Shown: in pieces, positions 1-11,426 of the stretch
Numbering within the stretch: the stretch's first letter is position 1
Layout: every line of letters begins with the position of its first letter
NCBI GenBank assembly: GCA_023053575.1
Contig: JAKZAP010000017.1
Coordinates: forward strand, 20,698,799-20,762,798
Length of the DNA stretch: 64,000 nucleotides
Direction of reading: 5' to 3'
From: Branchinecta lynchi
Lineage: Eukaryota > Arthropoda > Branchiopoda > Anostraca > Branchinectidae
Position numbers and translations under genes: made by a program
The notes under the pieces: generated by a model
What the model was told of the DNA's origin: nothing
Database searches by the model: none
What the model saw: only the letters and a program-made list of their open reading frames with translations

Positions 1-1061
1 CAACCAGGAAGGGATCAGCAAGTCCATGTCACCTCTAGATGAAAAGGAAACTAAATGGTCTATGGGGATGGTAAAACACGTCTGCCAAATTGTTTATCCC
101 TGATCAACACATGCACACTGAGAACTCCTTTGTGTGTCTAAAATTACATTTCAAAATCTAAATTCACTAGGAAGTTATTTGAGTTCAAATGTCTCAGCTA
201 TAATGGGTTTTAGGTTGAATTTTGTTGATATGGGATACATCAATCGCCTAGACAGTGTCTCTTCTTACATAAGAGGAAACTGCACACAGGTTTGAGGTAG
301 CCTATAGTAGAGTCATGCTTCTTTGACCGTCAACTAACTTCTAATGGCAACAAAGAATTGATAAAATTCAAATCTAACAAATATTTGTGCAAACAAATTC
401 ACAACTACTGAGTGCAATCAATAATTTAAATAAAGCAAAGTCAAAATAAGGACATCCACTAAAACTTTTCTTGAACTTTTGCTCAGATTTGCTCAGTTGC
501 TTTTGCACCCTCAAATGGGAAAATTGTGGCATTAGCAGAGGTCATACAAAATCCTCAATTCTTGTGCACAGCACTTTGCTGTTAGGGCATTTGATAGTTC
601 AACCAACGATAGTGGGTTGAGTGTCATATTTCTATGAGGGTACTGTGACCTTGTTCTAGGGCATAGTGCCCCAACGTTAAAGCACTGTCCAAAATTCAGG
701 ATTAGAAATTTATGATCACAAGTATAGAAACAGTTTTGCAGTCGGCCAACGGTAGAAACATTCTGAGCTTGCTTCTCTGTTTGTGGTCTAAACTTCTTTT
801 ACTTTCTCTTTACTTTTATTTTTAGCGTATCTAAAAATAAAATGAACATAAGAAAAGAATTCAACAGATCTGATTTCATTGGTTCTATGAAAACAATCCT
901 GAAACCGCTGGCTCTCAGCACATTTTCAGTTCTTCATTTATCAGTTCTAATTTGACTTTACTGTTCTTTATCATCATTCCATAACATGTTCTATGTCATT
1001 CCTATTATTTCAATTTGCCTGTTAGAGGCCAGGAAAAAAGCAAAGGTTAGGCTACTCAGTA
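1..1061. other. Unassigned AT-rich noncoding DNA
   Basis: No coding region, RNA gene or repeat is recognised here. It lies beyond the 3' end of gene A and is probably intergenic. Confidence 0.5.
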
Positions 1062-1703
1062 TTTAAAGTTTAACTAAAGCGGCAGCCAATTTTTACATCA
1101 GATATTTGTATAGGCCTACACAGAAATAATTTGACCCCTCTAAGGGATTTTGTATTTTTTTCACCTGAGGCCCTAGTAATAATATTCAGAATATGTGCTG
1201 CTTGCACAACAACCCAAAACTCACCCAGACTTGGACAACTTTGATTTTTTTTTTTAAGCATTTCCAGGATAAAAGACGCTAAGCCCAGAAAAGTCCCAGC
1301 TCAAGAGAGTAAGAAAATGAGTGAGAAGATGTCTTGCAAGGAATCTGCCATTTTTAGTTTATTTTTGCCAATTGTTTTATGCTTACCATTATAGTTGGTG
1401 CCACCATTATCTAGGGATAGCGAACAAACAAACACACAAGTAACCCAGTTGGATCGCTTTTCAGGCCTACTTAAGTGGGTGAGTGATGTGTAACTACACT
1501 GTAAAAAGTTTCTCCGAGTAAGTATTAAAGCTAACTGCAGTATTTGCTACTGGGATTAATCTTATCTCTACTGAGATAAGATTAATCCAAATTAGAGATA
1601 AGATTACCTTTTAGGACAAGATTAATCACAGTAGCAAATACTGCAAGATTTTATTTCACAGTGTAGACTGTCGGATCTCAGACCTATTAGGTTGAACTTT
1701 AAG
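1062..1703. mobile_element. TTTAAAGTTTAAC-ended element, copy 1
   Basis: The left end reads TTTAAAGTTTAAC and the right end GTTGAACTTTAAG, imperfect inverted repeats. The same ends occur at 19315-19943, 31608-32080 and 47868-48656. Minus-strand translation of about 1070-1260 gives a decayed peptide with WVVVQAAHILN that recurs at 39.5 kb, so the family once carried coding sequence or a captured fragment. A small MITE sits inside. Class unknown. Confidence 0.5.
1497..1663. mobile_element. Palindromic MITE, TA target duplication
   Basis: The ends are CACTGTAAAAAG and an imperfect inverted CACAGTG, flanked by TA on both sides. The interior is strongly palindromic around repeated AGATAAGATTAAT blocks. 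A second copy lies at 22378-22544. TA flanks fit a non-autonomous Tc1/mariner-type element. No transposase. Confidence 0.65.
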
Positions 1704-1794
1704 TCTCATCTCAGACCTATTAGGTTGAACCAAAGTAGTACCATCAGGTAAAACTGTTCATTTCATTCCTACGCAGAGAGTGCAAAGTAGTATC

Positions 1795-2072
1795 CAGGGG
1801 ACGCTTGCCCCCAATTTTCTTGGCCAGTTGGTAAAGAATAGCTGAGTTGGCATGAAGCACCACTATTTTTTTCGTAAAAAACAGTAAATTTTTTTCTTGG
1901 AAACAGTAGATTTTTCTTACAAATAGTAGTTTTTCATAAGACTGTGGATTTTTTCTTAAAATCAGGCAGTAAAAAACAGTGTTTTTGCTAGAAAGAGTTG
2001 CTAGAAATTCCTACCAGTCAGTTGGTAAATACCTGTTGGCCCCCAGCCAAATTTTGGCTAGTAATGCCTCTG
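1795..2072. mobile_element. Degenerate hAT-like element (CAGGGG...GCCTCTG)
   Basis: The left end is CAGGGGACGC and the right end TAGTAATGCCTCTG. The interior has short A/T-rich units around AAACAGTA and the marker block CCAGTCAGTTGGTAAA, all shared with better copies at 9.4-9.75, 46.5 and 57.8 kb. Ends resemble hAT terminal repeats. No clear 8-bp duplication remains. Confidence 0.5.
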
Positions 2073-2974
2073 GTAATACTACTACTGCAGTGGGCAATGA
2101 GACCTGAACAAGATGCTCTACTTTCATGCGCTGCGCTTAAAGAACAGCAGAGGTATGCTTATGTGAACGGTTTGCTAACAGTGAACAATTGCCGAAGACA
2201 AAACTAAAACCCAAACCAGCCATTTTTTCCTATAAATACTAGTAATAATCACTGACGCTTTTGTCACTTTTTGAATATTTTGCTAATTCACCATTCACCT
2301 ATGAAAATGACTCAGCTGACACCTCTGTTTTGTTTTTTATAATTTGAAAAGTCTGCAAGGAGGAACGCACCTCCAATGGAGAAGATGGCGGTCCGAACCG
2401 TCAGATGCCTTCAAAAGAGGAAGGACGTTTTTTATAAATTCAAAATCAAAGAAATTTAATTGAATTTCTGCTCCAACTTTGTGCCAGGATAACCCTGAAA
2501 TAGTTGGCTGTTAGCTGATATCAATTTTATTATTTTTCTTTTCCATTTTACTTTTTTACATGCAAGTAAGAAAGCCAAGGTAGTGGAACAGTTAAAAAAA
2601 GTGTTTCTCTACAGTATGTACCTGTAGCCTGTCTGAGCAAAGCAAAGCCTCCTCTCCGTTACTTACAATAATTGACGTTGGCCCAAATAAACTACACTTT
2701 CAACTTACTATGACAGTTATAGGCTATGCTAGTCTAGACCACTGTCTTGATAAAGCAGAAAAGGAATTGTTTTTGTTTGTTCTGATTTCATTTTTGTTCT
2801 ATCTACCCAAGCGTGTTTTAACAAGTTCTATTCTATATACCAAATCAGTTATCAGATTTGCGAATGGTTAGATGGCGCCATCGTCTGTTCCTGGATTTGT
2901 GTTTGTTCTCCAACTAGTTCGCCGCTGTAAGAAATTTCCCATAGGAAATCACGTCTCACCCCTCAAGAGACGCT
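2073..2974. other. Unassigned noncoding DNA
   Basis: Nothing recognisable. Long A/T runs and frequent stops in all frames. Confidence 0.4.
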
Positions 2975-3242
2975 GAGCGTGTTCCACCCTTCTACAAATA
3001 GTAACTATTAGTTACTATTTCCGTTCCAACCTAACCAAAAGTTACTACGCTGACCGTTGAACTATTTGCTTACCACGCTCGGCAGCGTAGTAACTACGGA
3101 TCTCTGTAACGTGATTGGTCGGATTCGCCGGTGGCATGATATTCTGCTGGAAAATAAAAAAGTTGTTCCAGCCTTGACGGCAAAAAAACCAAATTCGTGA
3201 CGTCATGCGTAGTAACTACGGTAAGTAAGATGGAACACGCTC
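2975..3242. mobile_element. GAGCGTGTTCCA TIR element, copy 1
   Basis: Ends are GAGCGTGTTCCA and TGGAACACGCTC, with GCT on both flanks, suggesting a 3-bp target duplication. The interior contains repeated TAGTAACTA blocks that can pair. Two more copies are in the window (3507-3808 in the opposite orientation, and 41919-43238). Non-autonomous DNA transposon, superfamily unassigned. Confidence 0.65.
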
Positions 3243-3506
3243 GCTAAGGACGATAGAACAAAATCACGAGATTATGTAGCTAGGCGTTTCTGTGAATCAT
3301 CACCAAACAGATACGTCAAGGCATCCAGCGGTCATTGGACCCTACCGCACTTAATACCTAGAAATAGAAAAGCTGCTAACACAATTTTTAGAGTGAGATG
3401 CGACCACGCTATGACTATGTCGAGACACTCGAAGTATGGAACTTCACCTTCTCCGGACTATACCCACGCTCAATGGAAAGGTTTACCAGAAACGGTTGAT
3501 CATATA

Positions 3507-3808
3507 GAGCGTGTTCCATCCTACTTACCGTAGTTACTCCGCATGACGTCGCGAATTCTGGAATTTTCTGTCAAGGCTGAAACGACTTTCTATTTTCCCG
3601 CAGAATATCATACCACGGGCGAATCCGACCAATCACGATTCAGAGATCCGTAGTTACTACGCTTACTACGCTCCGAGCGTGGTAAGCAAATAGTTACTAT
3701 TAGTTACTATTTCGAGAAGGTTGGAACGGTCAGCGTAGTAACTTCTGGTGAGGTTGGAACGGAAATAGTAACTAATAGTAACTATTGGTACGAGGGTGGA
3801 ACACGCTC
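3507..3808. mobile_element. GAGCGTGTTCCA TIR element, copy 2 (inverted)
   Basis: Same terminal repeats as 2975-3242 but in reverse orientation, only 264 bp away. ATA flanks both ends (3504-3506 and 3809-3811), supporting a 3-bp duplication. The two copies could form a long hairpin. Confidence 0.65.
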
Positions 3809-4013
3809 ATATTGTCTGAATGCCAAGATACAGTACTTAAAGGAGCCAGTTCATTCGTAAGCTGGAATCCAAAAGTTAACCCCATCTACAGCTTTGATAC
3901 TTGATATGCCACAAATTGGCCATATTCAAGGATTTACGAGTGCTTGGAGGAATTTGTTTGCCCCTCGGGCCTTACCGCAAGACTGTAATTTAAGGTTTCT
4001 GACGAATGTATGG

Positions 4014-4275
4014 TTGTGTTGCGCGAGCAACACTTTGGTTTGTTTTTCTTTCCTAGTACCGCGATTTGTGCTTATCCTTGGTAAGTGGTAAGGGTCTAAC
4101 CTGTGCGGTTTTACGGAAAGGGTGGACCTTAGGCCGGATTGATGAATATGATATTACATTTTGGAAAGCTACGTAGAACTCTTGCCTGGGACCGAAAGGA
4201 TGGTTTTCGCTTGTCATTGAGCCAGAGCCTACAGTGTGTGAAGTAAAGTGGAGTTGTATAGCCTATGTCAGAGAG
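4014..4275. mobile_element. Partial copy of hairpin-ended element
   Basis: Starts with the hairpin GTGTTGCGCGAGCAACAC and continues close to collinear with 59017-59298, then identity stops. A solo end fragment of the 3 kb element described at 59017-62057. Confidence 0.55.
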
Positions 4276-4949
4276 GACAAATTTCCAAATTTCTCCTTGG
4301 GGTCCCCATTTCTTTCAGCAATTCGCAGTTGGTTTTCCAATTTTAAAGTAAAAAGACCAGTTTTAATTTGAGGAAAAGATGACCAATTTTATAAAAAAGC
4401 TTCGGTAGCCCTCCAAACCCACCAACCTGTACCCATTTTTTTAACAAGTGAATAATATAGTGCGTAAATAATTGTAACACTAGGAAATACACCGCAGGCG
4501 AAGTTTTGTGGAAACGCTGGTGAGCAGAGCGCCTCTTTGCGATCCGAAATAAAACTAAGGCTAGCTGTGAAATCACATATCTGTCCGCCAGAAGAAGTAG
4601 TGTCTATGCACAATAAAGTAGGTACACGTAGAATTGTTCTGAATTTACGGCAAAAGAAGTAGTTTTCACGCTAAAAAGACATTCTGTATACTGCGCATCG
4701 CCACTGCAGTAGGTCCCCTCATGTACTCTTTCTGATTATGACCACACCATGACTTGACCAAGAAAGAAAGAAGGATGTGCAGCCAGATACGCGAAAAGGG
4801 CAGTTTATGTGTAAGAACCGATAACGACCTACAAGCAAAATAAGAACAGGTTTGCCGAATCTTGACGACAAGGAACGGAATGGAGCAAAAAAGTGTTGAC
4901 GTTGCATCTAAAAAAAAAAAGGTTTAAGGACGAGACTTAAACTTCCAGG
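4276..4949. other. Unassigned noncoding DNA
   Basis: No gene or repeat family recognised. Confidence 0.35.
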
Positions 4950-5650
4950 ACGGCCCGAAAAAGTTTGCGGAATTTGATTTATTACGTGTAAGACCCCGAT
5001 ATGCCGACGAGACTTAAACTTTCCAGTTGCACCCGAGTAATGTTTGCAGAATTTGATTTCTTACGCATAAAAAGAACCAGATGTGCCGACAAGAATACCT
5101 ACGCCTAACAAAATCATTCAGAATTCGATTTATTCTGTGTAAACAGAAGCCGATGTACCGACGAAACTTAAACTTTCAGGATGCGCCCGATAAGCATTTA
5201 CGAATTAGATTTCTTACATGAAAAAGAACCTGATGTGCGGACGAGAAGACCGACAAAACCATAAAGCATTTGATTTTGTCTTGTGCCCGACAAGACTGTA
5301 CAGAACTTGATTTCTTACGTATAAAAAGGAACTTGATGTGCCGACGTGTCAACCGACACCCGACAAATGCATACAAAACTGTGTTTCCTTTGTATTTCTT
5401 TTTTTGATTTATTTGTATTTTGATTTCTTTACAATATCTGCAGACAATAGGTAATTAGGTACAGAAACGTGCCGACAAAATCTGACCTTCTACAAAACGT
5501 GCCGACAAAAATGTTCCGTATACATTGGCTACTCGTGCCTAAAGCTTTTGCCGGCGCAAGCTTATTTTCGGCAAAATTGTGCCGACGAATTTCCTTTCCA
5601 GGCCATGTTGGGGGGGGGGGGGGGTCCCTCCCTTAGTTACACCCCTGATG
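4950..5650. repeat. Tandem ~100-bp units in a hAT-like element with poly-G
   Basis: Blocks like GATTTCTTACGTATAAAAAG followed by a GTGCCGACGA-type motif recur about every 70-110 bp. The block ends with a run of more than ten G and an ACACCCCTGATG end. Related units with poly-G lie at 50293-50761, where both CAGGGGCG-type ends are visible. I read this as a hAT-like element with internal repeats, left end not fixed. Confidence 0.4.
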
Positions 5651-5699
5651 GGCTCATGGGGATCATGAAAATGTAGATTCTACTTATAAGTATTTTTTT

Positions 5700-7350
5700 G
5701 TACTTTGCAGCGAAGATGACTACTTTAAGGGGATGGTCGGATCTGGGAAGTAACAAATTGTAAGCCAATCTTGTCAAGTCTCTAACGTTCAAGCAAAAAT
5801 TTCGTCACCCTGGCACATCTGCTTGTACCCTAAAGCGCGGTCACTGGAATTCCGGACCACCTCCAACTCCCTCCAGAGTGCCCAAATCCGGTCCGGTTCT
5901 GTCACTGATGTATCTAGGGGCTTATGCTTGATCTTCCCAGCAAGTGTCATCGCAATCGCCAAACTCTGAGCGTGTCACAAAATTTCCAGTTCCCCCATAT
6001 TGATCGGATCCTGTCCTCACCTGTAATGGGACATCCGATACATGAGTTTTTTTCCGAATATCAAGTTTCATTATCATCCGATCACCCGTTCGAAAGTTGG
6101 ACATTTCTCAAGATTCCGCATTCCTCCTCCCTCTACTCCCCCCACGTTGTTCAAATCGAGAAACTACTGTTCGCAAGTTAAAATTGACGAGTACCTGATA
6201 TGCCTACCAAGTTTCATCATCCTAGCACAAGTGTAAGCATCCTAACTCGGGATCACCGGAATTCCGGAACCCTCCCTCCAGCTCCTCCCACAGTGCTCGG
6301 ATTCAGTCCGATTTTATTAGAGCTATATTTCGGCCTTTCTTGACAAGGGTCCTCTTCGTGCTCAAGCCGCTCAAGCTGGAAAATGAAGAGGACCCTTGCC
6401 AAGAAGGGCCGAAATATAGCTCTAATAAAATGTATCTGACTTATCCGTTTTGCAACCGTCAAATATGATTCTCAGTCAGCTTGGGCTGAAGGAATATTTA
6501 TTCAGTCCGATCTTGTCAACTACGTGACTGGGGCTTGTGCTTGTTCTTCCCACCAAGCTTCATCCCGATGCGCCCACTCTGAACATGTCACACGATCCCC
6601 CCCCCCCCCCCCCGGAGTCATCGGATTCGTTTTGAACTTGACCTGTGGCATCAGAGACACGAGGCCTTTCCAAATATCGAGTTTCATTAAGGTCCGATTC
6701 CCGGTTCAAAAGTTCAACACACGTCAATATTACGGATTCCCCCTCCCTCCACCCCCCCCCCGGTGGTCGGATGGGGGAAGTGACTATTTCTGTGTTAGTT
6801 TGGCCGGTTTCCTAATATGCCTGCAAAATTGCATCGTCCTAGCACATGTTGTAAGCATCTTAACTCGGGATCACCGGAATTCCGGAACCCTCCCTCCAAC
6901 TCCCCCCACAGTGCTCGGATCCGGTCCGGTCTTGTCAACTACGTATCTGGGGCTTGTGCTTGTTCTTCCCACCAAGTTTCATCCCGATCATTCCACTCCG
7001 AACATATCATACGAATTCGGTTTCCCCACTCCAACTCCCCCAAAGTCTTAGGATCTGTTTCTTGCTTGACGTGTGATAGTGTCGTGATCAAAATTTGTTA
7101 AGATCTGATTCCCCGTTCAAAATTTAGGCTTACGTCAATATTCCGGATTCCCCCCCGCTCCACTCCCCCCACGGTGGTCGGATAGGGGAAGTGACTATTT
7201 CCAAGTTAGTTTGGTCGGGTCCCTAATATGCCTGCCAAGCTTCATCATCCTAGCACATCTGGAAGTACCCTAACTCGCGATCACCGGACTGACCGACAGA
7301 CCAACGGAAAAGTGATCGGTATATGGCACTTGGCCGGAAGGCAAGTGCCA
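5700..7350 (-). repeat. GATGAAACTTG-unit family, reverse orientation
   Basis: Diverged units contain CAAGTTTCATC (reverse of GATGAAACTTG), CCGGTCCGGATT-like and poly-C tracts. The right border is a hairpin around GGCACTTGGCCGGAAGGCAAGTGCC (about 7325-7350, split here for length). Related arrays are at 29.45-33.7 and 52.4-54.3 kb. Translated frames are low-complexity and not conserved, so it is read as noncoding. Confidence 0.5.
6313..6499. mobile_element. Penelope-like terminal-repeat insertion, head-to-head
   Basis: A partial plus-orientation unit (TTTATTAGAGCTATATTTCGG) is followed by its longer inverted copy. It is flanked by a 12-bp direct repeat ATTCAGTCCGAT (6301-6312 and 6500-6511), and the unfilled site is visible in the related unit near 6912. 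Inverted partial terminal repeats with variable target duplications fit Penelope-like retroelements (inference). Confidence 0.6.
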
Positions 7351-7490
7351 TAATAAAACAAATGGTAAATGAGAAAAATGTAAAATGAGATGTTGATGTT
7401 GGCTCTCGACGAACTTGTTTATTTTTTGTTGTTGTTGTTGTGTGGTGATGTGGAGGTCGGTTGTTTCCGCGAGAACGCTTAGTGAGTTAT

Positions 7491-7496
7491 TTTATT
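7491..7496 (-). promoter_or_regulatory. Candidate polyadenylation signal of gene A
   Basis: AATAAA on the minus strand about 185 bases after the gene A stop codon. Plausible but unproven. Confidence 0.4.
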
Positions 7497-7680
7497 TTAT
7501 TATAAAAATAGCTGTTTCCCAACCAACGAGCCATAGAGTCCTTGGGATTTTGTTTTTTTGCCTATGTTAGTATTATGTTAGTTGTGAATAAGTCTGTCAA
7601 TAAAAATAACTTGTAATAACAAAACTGTAACAATAACATTTTTGTACAATAAGCACGATAGCGAATATCTAAGATAACAG

Positions 7681-7864
7681 TTATAGTTCGTTCTTGCCGG
7701 CCGGCTGAGTATCATCTCCCTGAGTATCAACTGATTGCCAGTCGTCTAGTATCATCTGCGCTCCTTTCTCACCGATCATAATGGCGGGTGCGTTCGTGTT
7801 GCCATTTACTATATACGGCATAATTGAGGCGTCAATAACGCGGAGACTTCTGACCCCACGTACC
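7681..7864 (-). CDS. Gene A exon 9: C-terminal GMC segment with stop
   Basis: Completes the arginine split by intron 8 and encodes residues about 550-610, ending in TAA at 7681. It carries VIDASIMP and [17 protein letters not shown], the conserved C-terminal GMC motif whose Asn takes part in the active site next to the catalytic His in exon 8. A polar tail of about 22 residues follows. The acceptor is ATTTTAG. The equivalent exon of gene B (52082) is clearly homologous, including the ending NEL. Confidence 0.92.
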
Positions 7865-8438
7865 CTAAAATGAGGCAAAAGATTAGAATGACGACCCTGA
7901 AGGGTCCAATTTATAGAAGGAAATATTAAAAAAAAAAAAAAAAAAAACATGCATAAACTACAAAAAGGACGAACAAGCATAAATAGGGAAAACAAAGCTT
8001 TAGATTTTTTTTATGTGAGTAATTCACATCTGTCTCACCAGGCGTGTCAAATGTGAACTGCAGAATCCTGACTTTTTTTTTTTTTTTAAATAAAAACGTT
8101 CTTATATCCATATTAATGGCAAAAATGGTACCCTGTGCGAAATGCTGCGCACCCTAATCCAGTAAAAAGCAATCTAGAAAGGTTGTTTCACAATTTCCCT
8201 CTATATTTTACTGGGTAGGCCTATATGCTAGGCCATGTTCTCTTGAGGTGTGAGGAGCTTAGGTCCTTAAGTCTACAAATGCTAGGTCTATAGTGTGTTT
8301 TGGCAACATGGTAGAAAAAGCTATTAGTTTAGCAGAAAATCGGTAGGATATTAAGTAAAGAATGTGAGGTTGTTTGTTAGTTGAGATTGTTGTTTGTTTT
8401 TGTTTTTCTGTATATGGCTTAATCGCTTTCAAATACAG

Positions 8439-8466
8439 ATATATATATATATATATATATATATAT
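8439..8466. repeat. (AT)n microsatellite
   Basis: Uninterrupted AT dinucleotides, about 14 units. Confidence 0.9.
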
Positions 8467-8600
8467 TGCTTTGATTTTAGATCTCGCCTAATAAATAGCA
8501 ATCGCAAACACTATTACTCAAGGGTAGCTGTAGCTTCAACCGCCATTACACGGGAGAATTTTATAAACGTTTTCACAATTACCCACTATTACTCTATTTG

Positions 8601-9120
8601 ATGGTGCAAAACGGATAAGTCAGCTACCTTTTATTAGAGCTATATTTCGGCCCTTCTTGGCAAGGGTCCTCTTCAGGCTCAAGCCGCTCAAACTGGAAAA
8701 TTAACTTGTGGAAAAACAATCACAGATTCTTCCTTAAATATCTGATTTTGTGGACCAACTATGATGGATACTTGTCGGCGGCATGTGTGGGCGATTTGAA
8801 GTTCCGTACTTGGTGATAAATATTCCTTCCGCCCAAGCTGACTGCGGGTGGAAACGGATAAGCTACATTTTATTAGAGCTATATTTCGGCCCTTCTTGGC
8901 AAGGGTCATCTTCAGGCTCAAGCGGCTCAAACTGGAAAATAAACTTGTGGAAAAACAATCAAAGATTCTTCCTTAAATATCTGATTTTGTGGACTTCTTC
9001 TCTGAAAATTGGTTGAAGTTAAAGCTGGTGCTGTGATTTCATTCTGGACACCGCTGCTGTTTTTTCTGTTCGATTGGGTTGTCGAAAGGGTAGACATTCT
9101 TCTGCATTTTGGTTTTGGAG
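8601..9120 (+). mobile_element. Penelope-like terminal repeats in tandem
   Basis: Two direct copies of the TTATTAGAGCTATATTTCGG unit (about 8601-8757 and 8848-8997) share the same following sequence up to GATTTTGTGGAC. The second is followed by about 120 bp of extra element sequence. Tandem terminal repeats next to a fragment of body sequence fit a 5'-truncated Penelope-like element. No reverse transcriptase or GIY-YIG domain is visible. Confidence 0.5.
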
Positions 9121-9389
9121 TCATCTGTCGATATGTCTATGCCCACCAGCTAAGGAGACCGCGAGGATAAATCAGCCAGGATGGGCCTGTATTTACTAAG
9201 AAAGACAGCACAACTTCAATGGAGTCATGTACGTCAGAATCTTGGAATAGACTTCGACTTGTGCTTTAAGGTTTCATAAAAACTGTAAGAATAATTTATA
9301 AAAAATTACACATCCTGGAGACTTTGGACCTCTTTTACTTCTACTAAACGAGTAATCAAAACCGATTTTATGATTCCTAAATTTAAGTC

Positions 9390-9749
9390 ACGACTATGGG
9401 GAGGCCCCCCCCCCCCGAATGTTGTTGGCCGGTCGGTAAAAAATAGCTGAGTCGGCGCGAAGCGCCGCGATTCTTCGTAAAAAACGTCGATTTTTTTCTT
9501 GTAAACCGTCGATTTATTTTAAAAACAGTCGGTTTCTCGTAAAAATGGTTGATGTTTTCTTAAAACAGTAGTTTTTCTTAAAATCAACCGAATTTTCGTC
9601 AACACAGTCATTTTCTCAATAACAATCGTTTTCATCTGCAAAACCGTCGGTAAAAATGACCAGCCAGTCGGTAAATTTACCGACTGGCTGGTAGTTTTTC
9701 CTTCCCCCCCCCCACACACACACAAAGTTTTGGTCTAGTAACGCCTCTG
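9390..9749. mobile_element. hAT-like element with short GTCGATTTTT units
   Basis: The right end is TAGTAACGCCTCTG. A poly-C tract marks the left part, and the interior has imperfect ~22-bp units around AAACCGTCGATTT plus an inverted pair CCAGCCAGTCGGTAAA / TTTACCGACTGGCTGG. Matches the complete copy at 57778-57908 at the right end. Confidence 0.5.
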
Positions 9750-10102
9750 ATCGCGATTACTATTACTTTATGTAAAAGTAATTGCTAGTGTAATCGATTA
9801 GTCAGAAGAGAGTCTCGAGAAATTAATAGAAGCGAAAGCCTTTTTGCTGCAGTTATATTAAATTATAAGAATTGTAATCAATACCAAGAAGACACTTTTG
9901 AATAGGACGATAGGCGGATAGGGAAGATAGGCTTTGAAAGGTAGGGATGGAGACTTCCTGTAGTTCCAGACTCTTTCGTAATGGAGCGATAAATATGTTG
10001 GAGCTGGGTTGGTTTTGCTTCCTGGCCTGTAATGAATCAACAAACTCCAACCGCGTTGTGGTACTTTTGAGTAGCATGCACTTTAACTTCATATAGACAG
10101 AT

Positions 10103-10200
10103 TCAAATCAAATCAAATCAAATCAAATCATTTAATGTAAACAAGATACAGTCTCTCATAGGCATAGCCCAAATATGGTATCTTTTAGTCAAACAGTTAT
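10103..10200 (-). mobile_element. Truncated LINE 3' end, (GATTT)n tail
   Basis: A run of AAATC units (GATTT on the minus strand) preceded, in minus orientation, by unique sequence. This is the usual look of a 5'-truncated non-LTR retrotransposon. No coding part remains. Confidence 0.45.
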
Positions 10201-10338
10201 AATACAAGAAAGATTTGTCAACGAAAACTATATATAGACTGGGCTAAACTATATAGACTGGGGAAGGTGTTACTGTTTACTTCTTATTTTGTTTTACATA
10301 TTCATTTGTTGTACGGTCTTCCGGCTAAATAAACATTA

Positions 10339-10911
10339 GTTGCGTTTTTGCAGATACCATGGTATCTGATACCACAGTCAAAATGCGTTTTTGCAGTTAT
10401 CGTGGTATCTGGCCAGTCACCGTGGTAGCTGATATTCAGATACCACGGTCGGACCGTGGTAACTGGTCGTGGTATCTCACTTTAATCATAACTAATACAA
10501 GAGTCTAGTTTTTGTCAAATTGTTGGGAAAGAAGTTATGTCACTCTAGATGTCAGTGGCAATCAGTGTTTCTTTAGCGATTTTTTTTTCAAAAATTTATA
10601 TTATATCTTTTTTTTATATTTTTGGAATTTTTTTCTTTTTTTGATATTCAATACCATGGTCCAACCGTGGTACCTGATCGTGGTATCGGAGAAAGTCATC
10701 TAACTTTCATGAATTTTTGTAAAATTGGTGGGAAAGAAGTTTGGCACTTGGTGATGTGAATGAATATTAGTTTTTCTTTTGGGATGACTTCTAAAACCGC
10801 AAGTCCGGCAATTGTCGTTTCTCTTAGTATCAGATACCACAGTAAGTGCAAAAACGACGAATTGCAGAGCCAGTTTCCGTGGTATCGGAATGGTATCTGC
10901 GAAAACGCAAC
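10339..10911. mobile_element. GTTGCGTTTTTGCAGATACC MITE, TA flanks
   Basis: Inverted ends GTTGCGTTTTTGCAG and CTGCGAAAACGCAAC are flanked by TA on both sides. The interior repeats GATACCACGG-type motifs in both directions. A second copy, split by another insertion, is at 15220-16580. Likely a Tc1/mariner-type non-autonomous element. Confidence 0.65.
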
Positions 10912-11000
10912 TATTACCTAATTATTTGGTCAGCTCGATCAGTATGGCGCCAATTTGAGCGCCAAGCAAAGACGCAACTAAACTCATTACAAACACTAAC

Positions 11001-11214
11001 CTGAGCTGGGGATCTACAACAGCTTCCGGATCCGAATCCGGTCCCATTTTGCACGTCCCAACCGGATGGTATACAGTCATTGGCGAAAACCGAGCCACAC
11101 ACTCATAATATGCATCGGACTCCATTTCGTGGTCACCGCAAGGAAAAAACACAGGAGTGATGCTCTGTTTCTTGAAAGCTTCGGTTCGACAGATTCGCGT
11201 TGCGAATTTGAGAC
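11001..11214 (-). CDS. Gene A exon 8: catalytic-His segment
   Basis: Encodes residues about 479-549 in 214 bases, starting in phase 1 and ending in phase 2. Contains YHPVGTCKMGPDSDPEAVVD, the GMC C-terminal signature whose His is the catalytic base in this family. The acceptor is CTTTAG, the donor AG|GTTAGT. The gene B counterpart at 56912-57125 is exactly the same length and phase. A decayed partial copy of this exon lies at 12030-12077. Confidence 0.93.
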
Positions 11215-11426
11215 CTAAAGAAAGGAACCGGTTACGCTAAACAAAGAAATGAACCCTAACATTGTTTTTTTTTGTTTACCAAAAAAACTGTCCGTTGATT
11301 TCAATCAGACCTTCTTCAATTATTCTGGAACCACTAGAAAATCCCCGAGTCGATAATCAAACCAATGTTATAATAATATAAAGCAGCAGAAAAGACTTTC
11401 GCTCTAAACACCTGGAGTTCATTGCC

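Larger units (their letters stand above)
7865..11000 (-). other. Gene A intron 8
   Basis: 3.1 kb between exons 8 and 9, donor GTTAGT and acceptor TTTTAG. Holds an (AT)n tract, tandem Penelope-like repeats, a hAT-like element, a LINE 3' tail and a TA-flanked MITE, each listed separately. Nothing else recognised. Confidence 0.8.

Noticed and set aside
6524..7101. Proline/serine-rich open frames of 94-175 residues
   Set aside because: They come from C-rich repeat units in the GATGAAACTTG family, differ between units and have no conserved motif.
9480..9660. Regular ~22-bp units that look like a CRISPR array
   Set aside because: Units are imperfect and adjacent with no unique spacers, lie within a hAT-like element, and the window is from a eukaryote.
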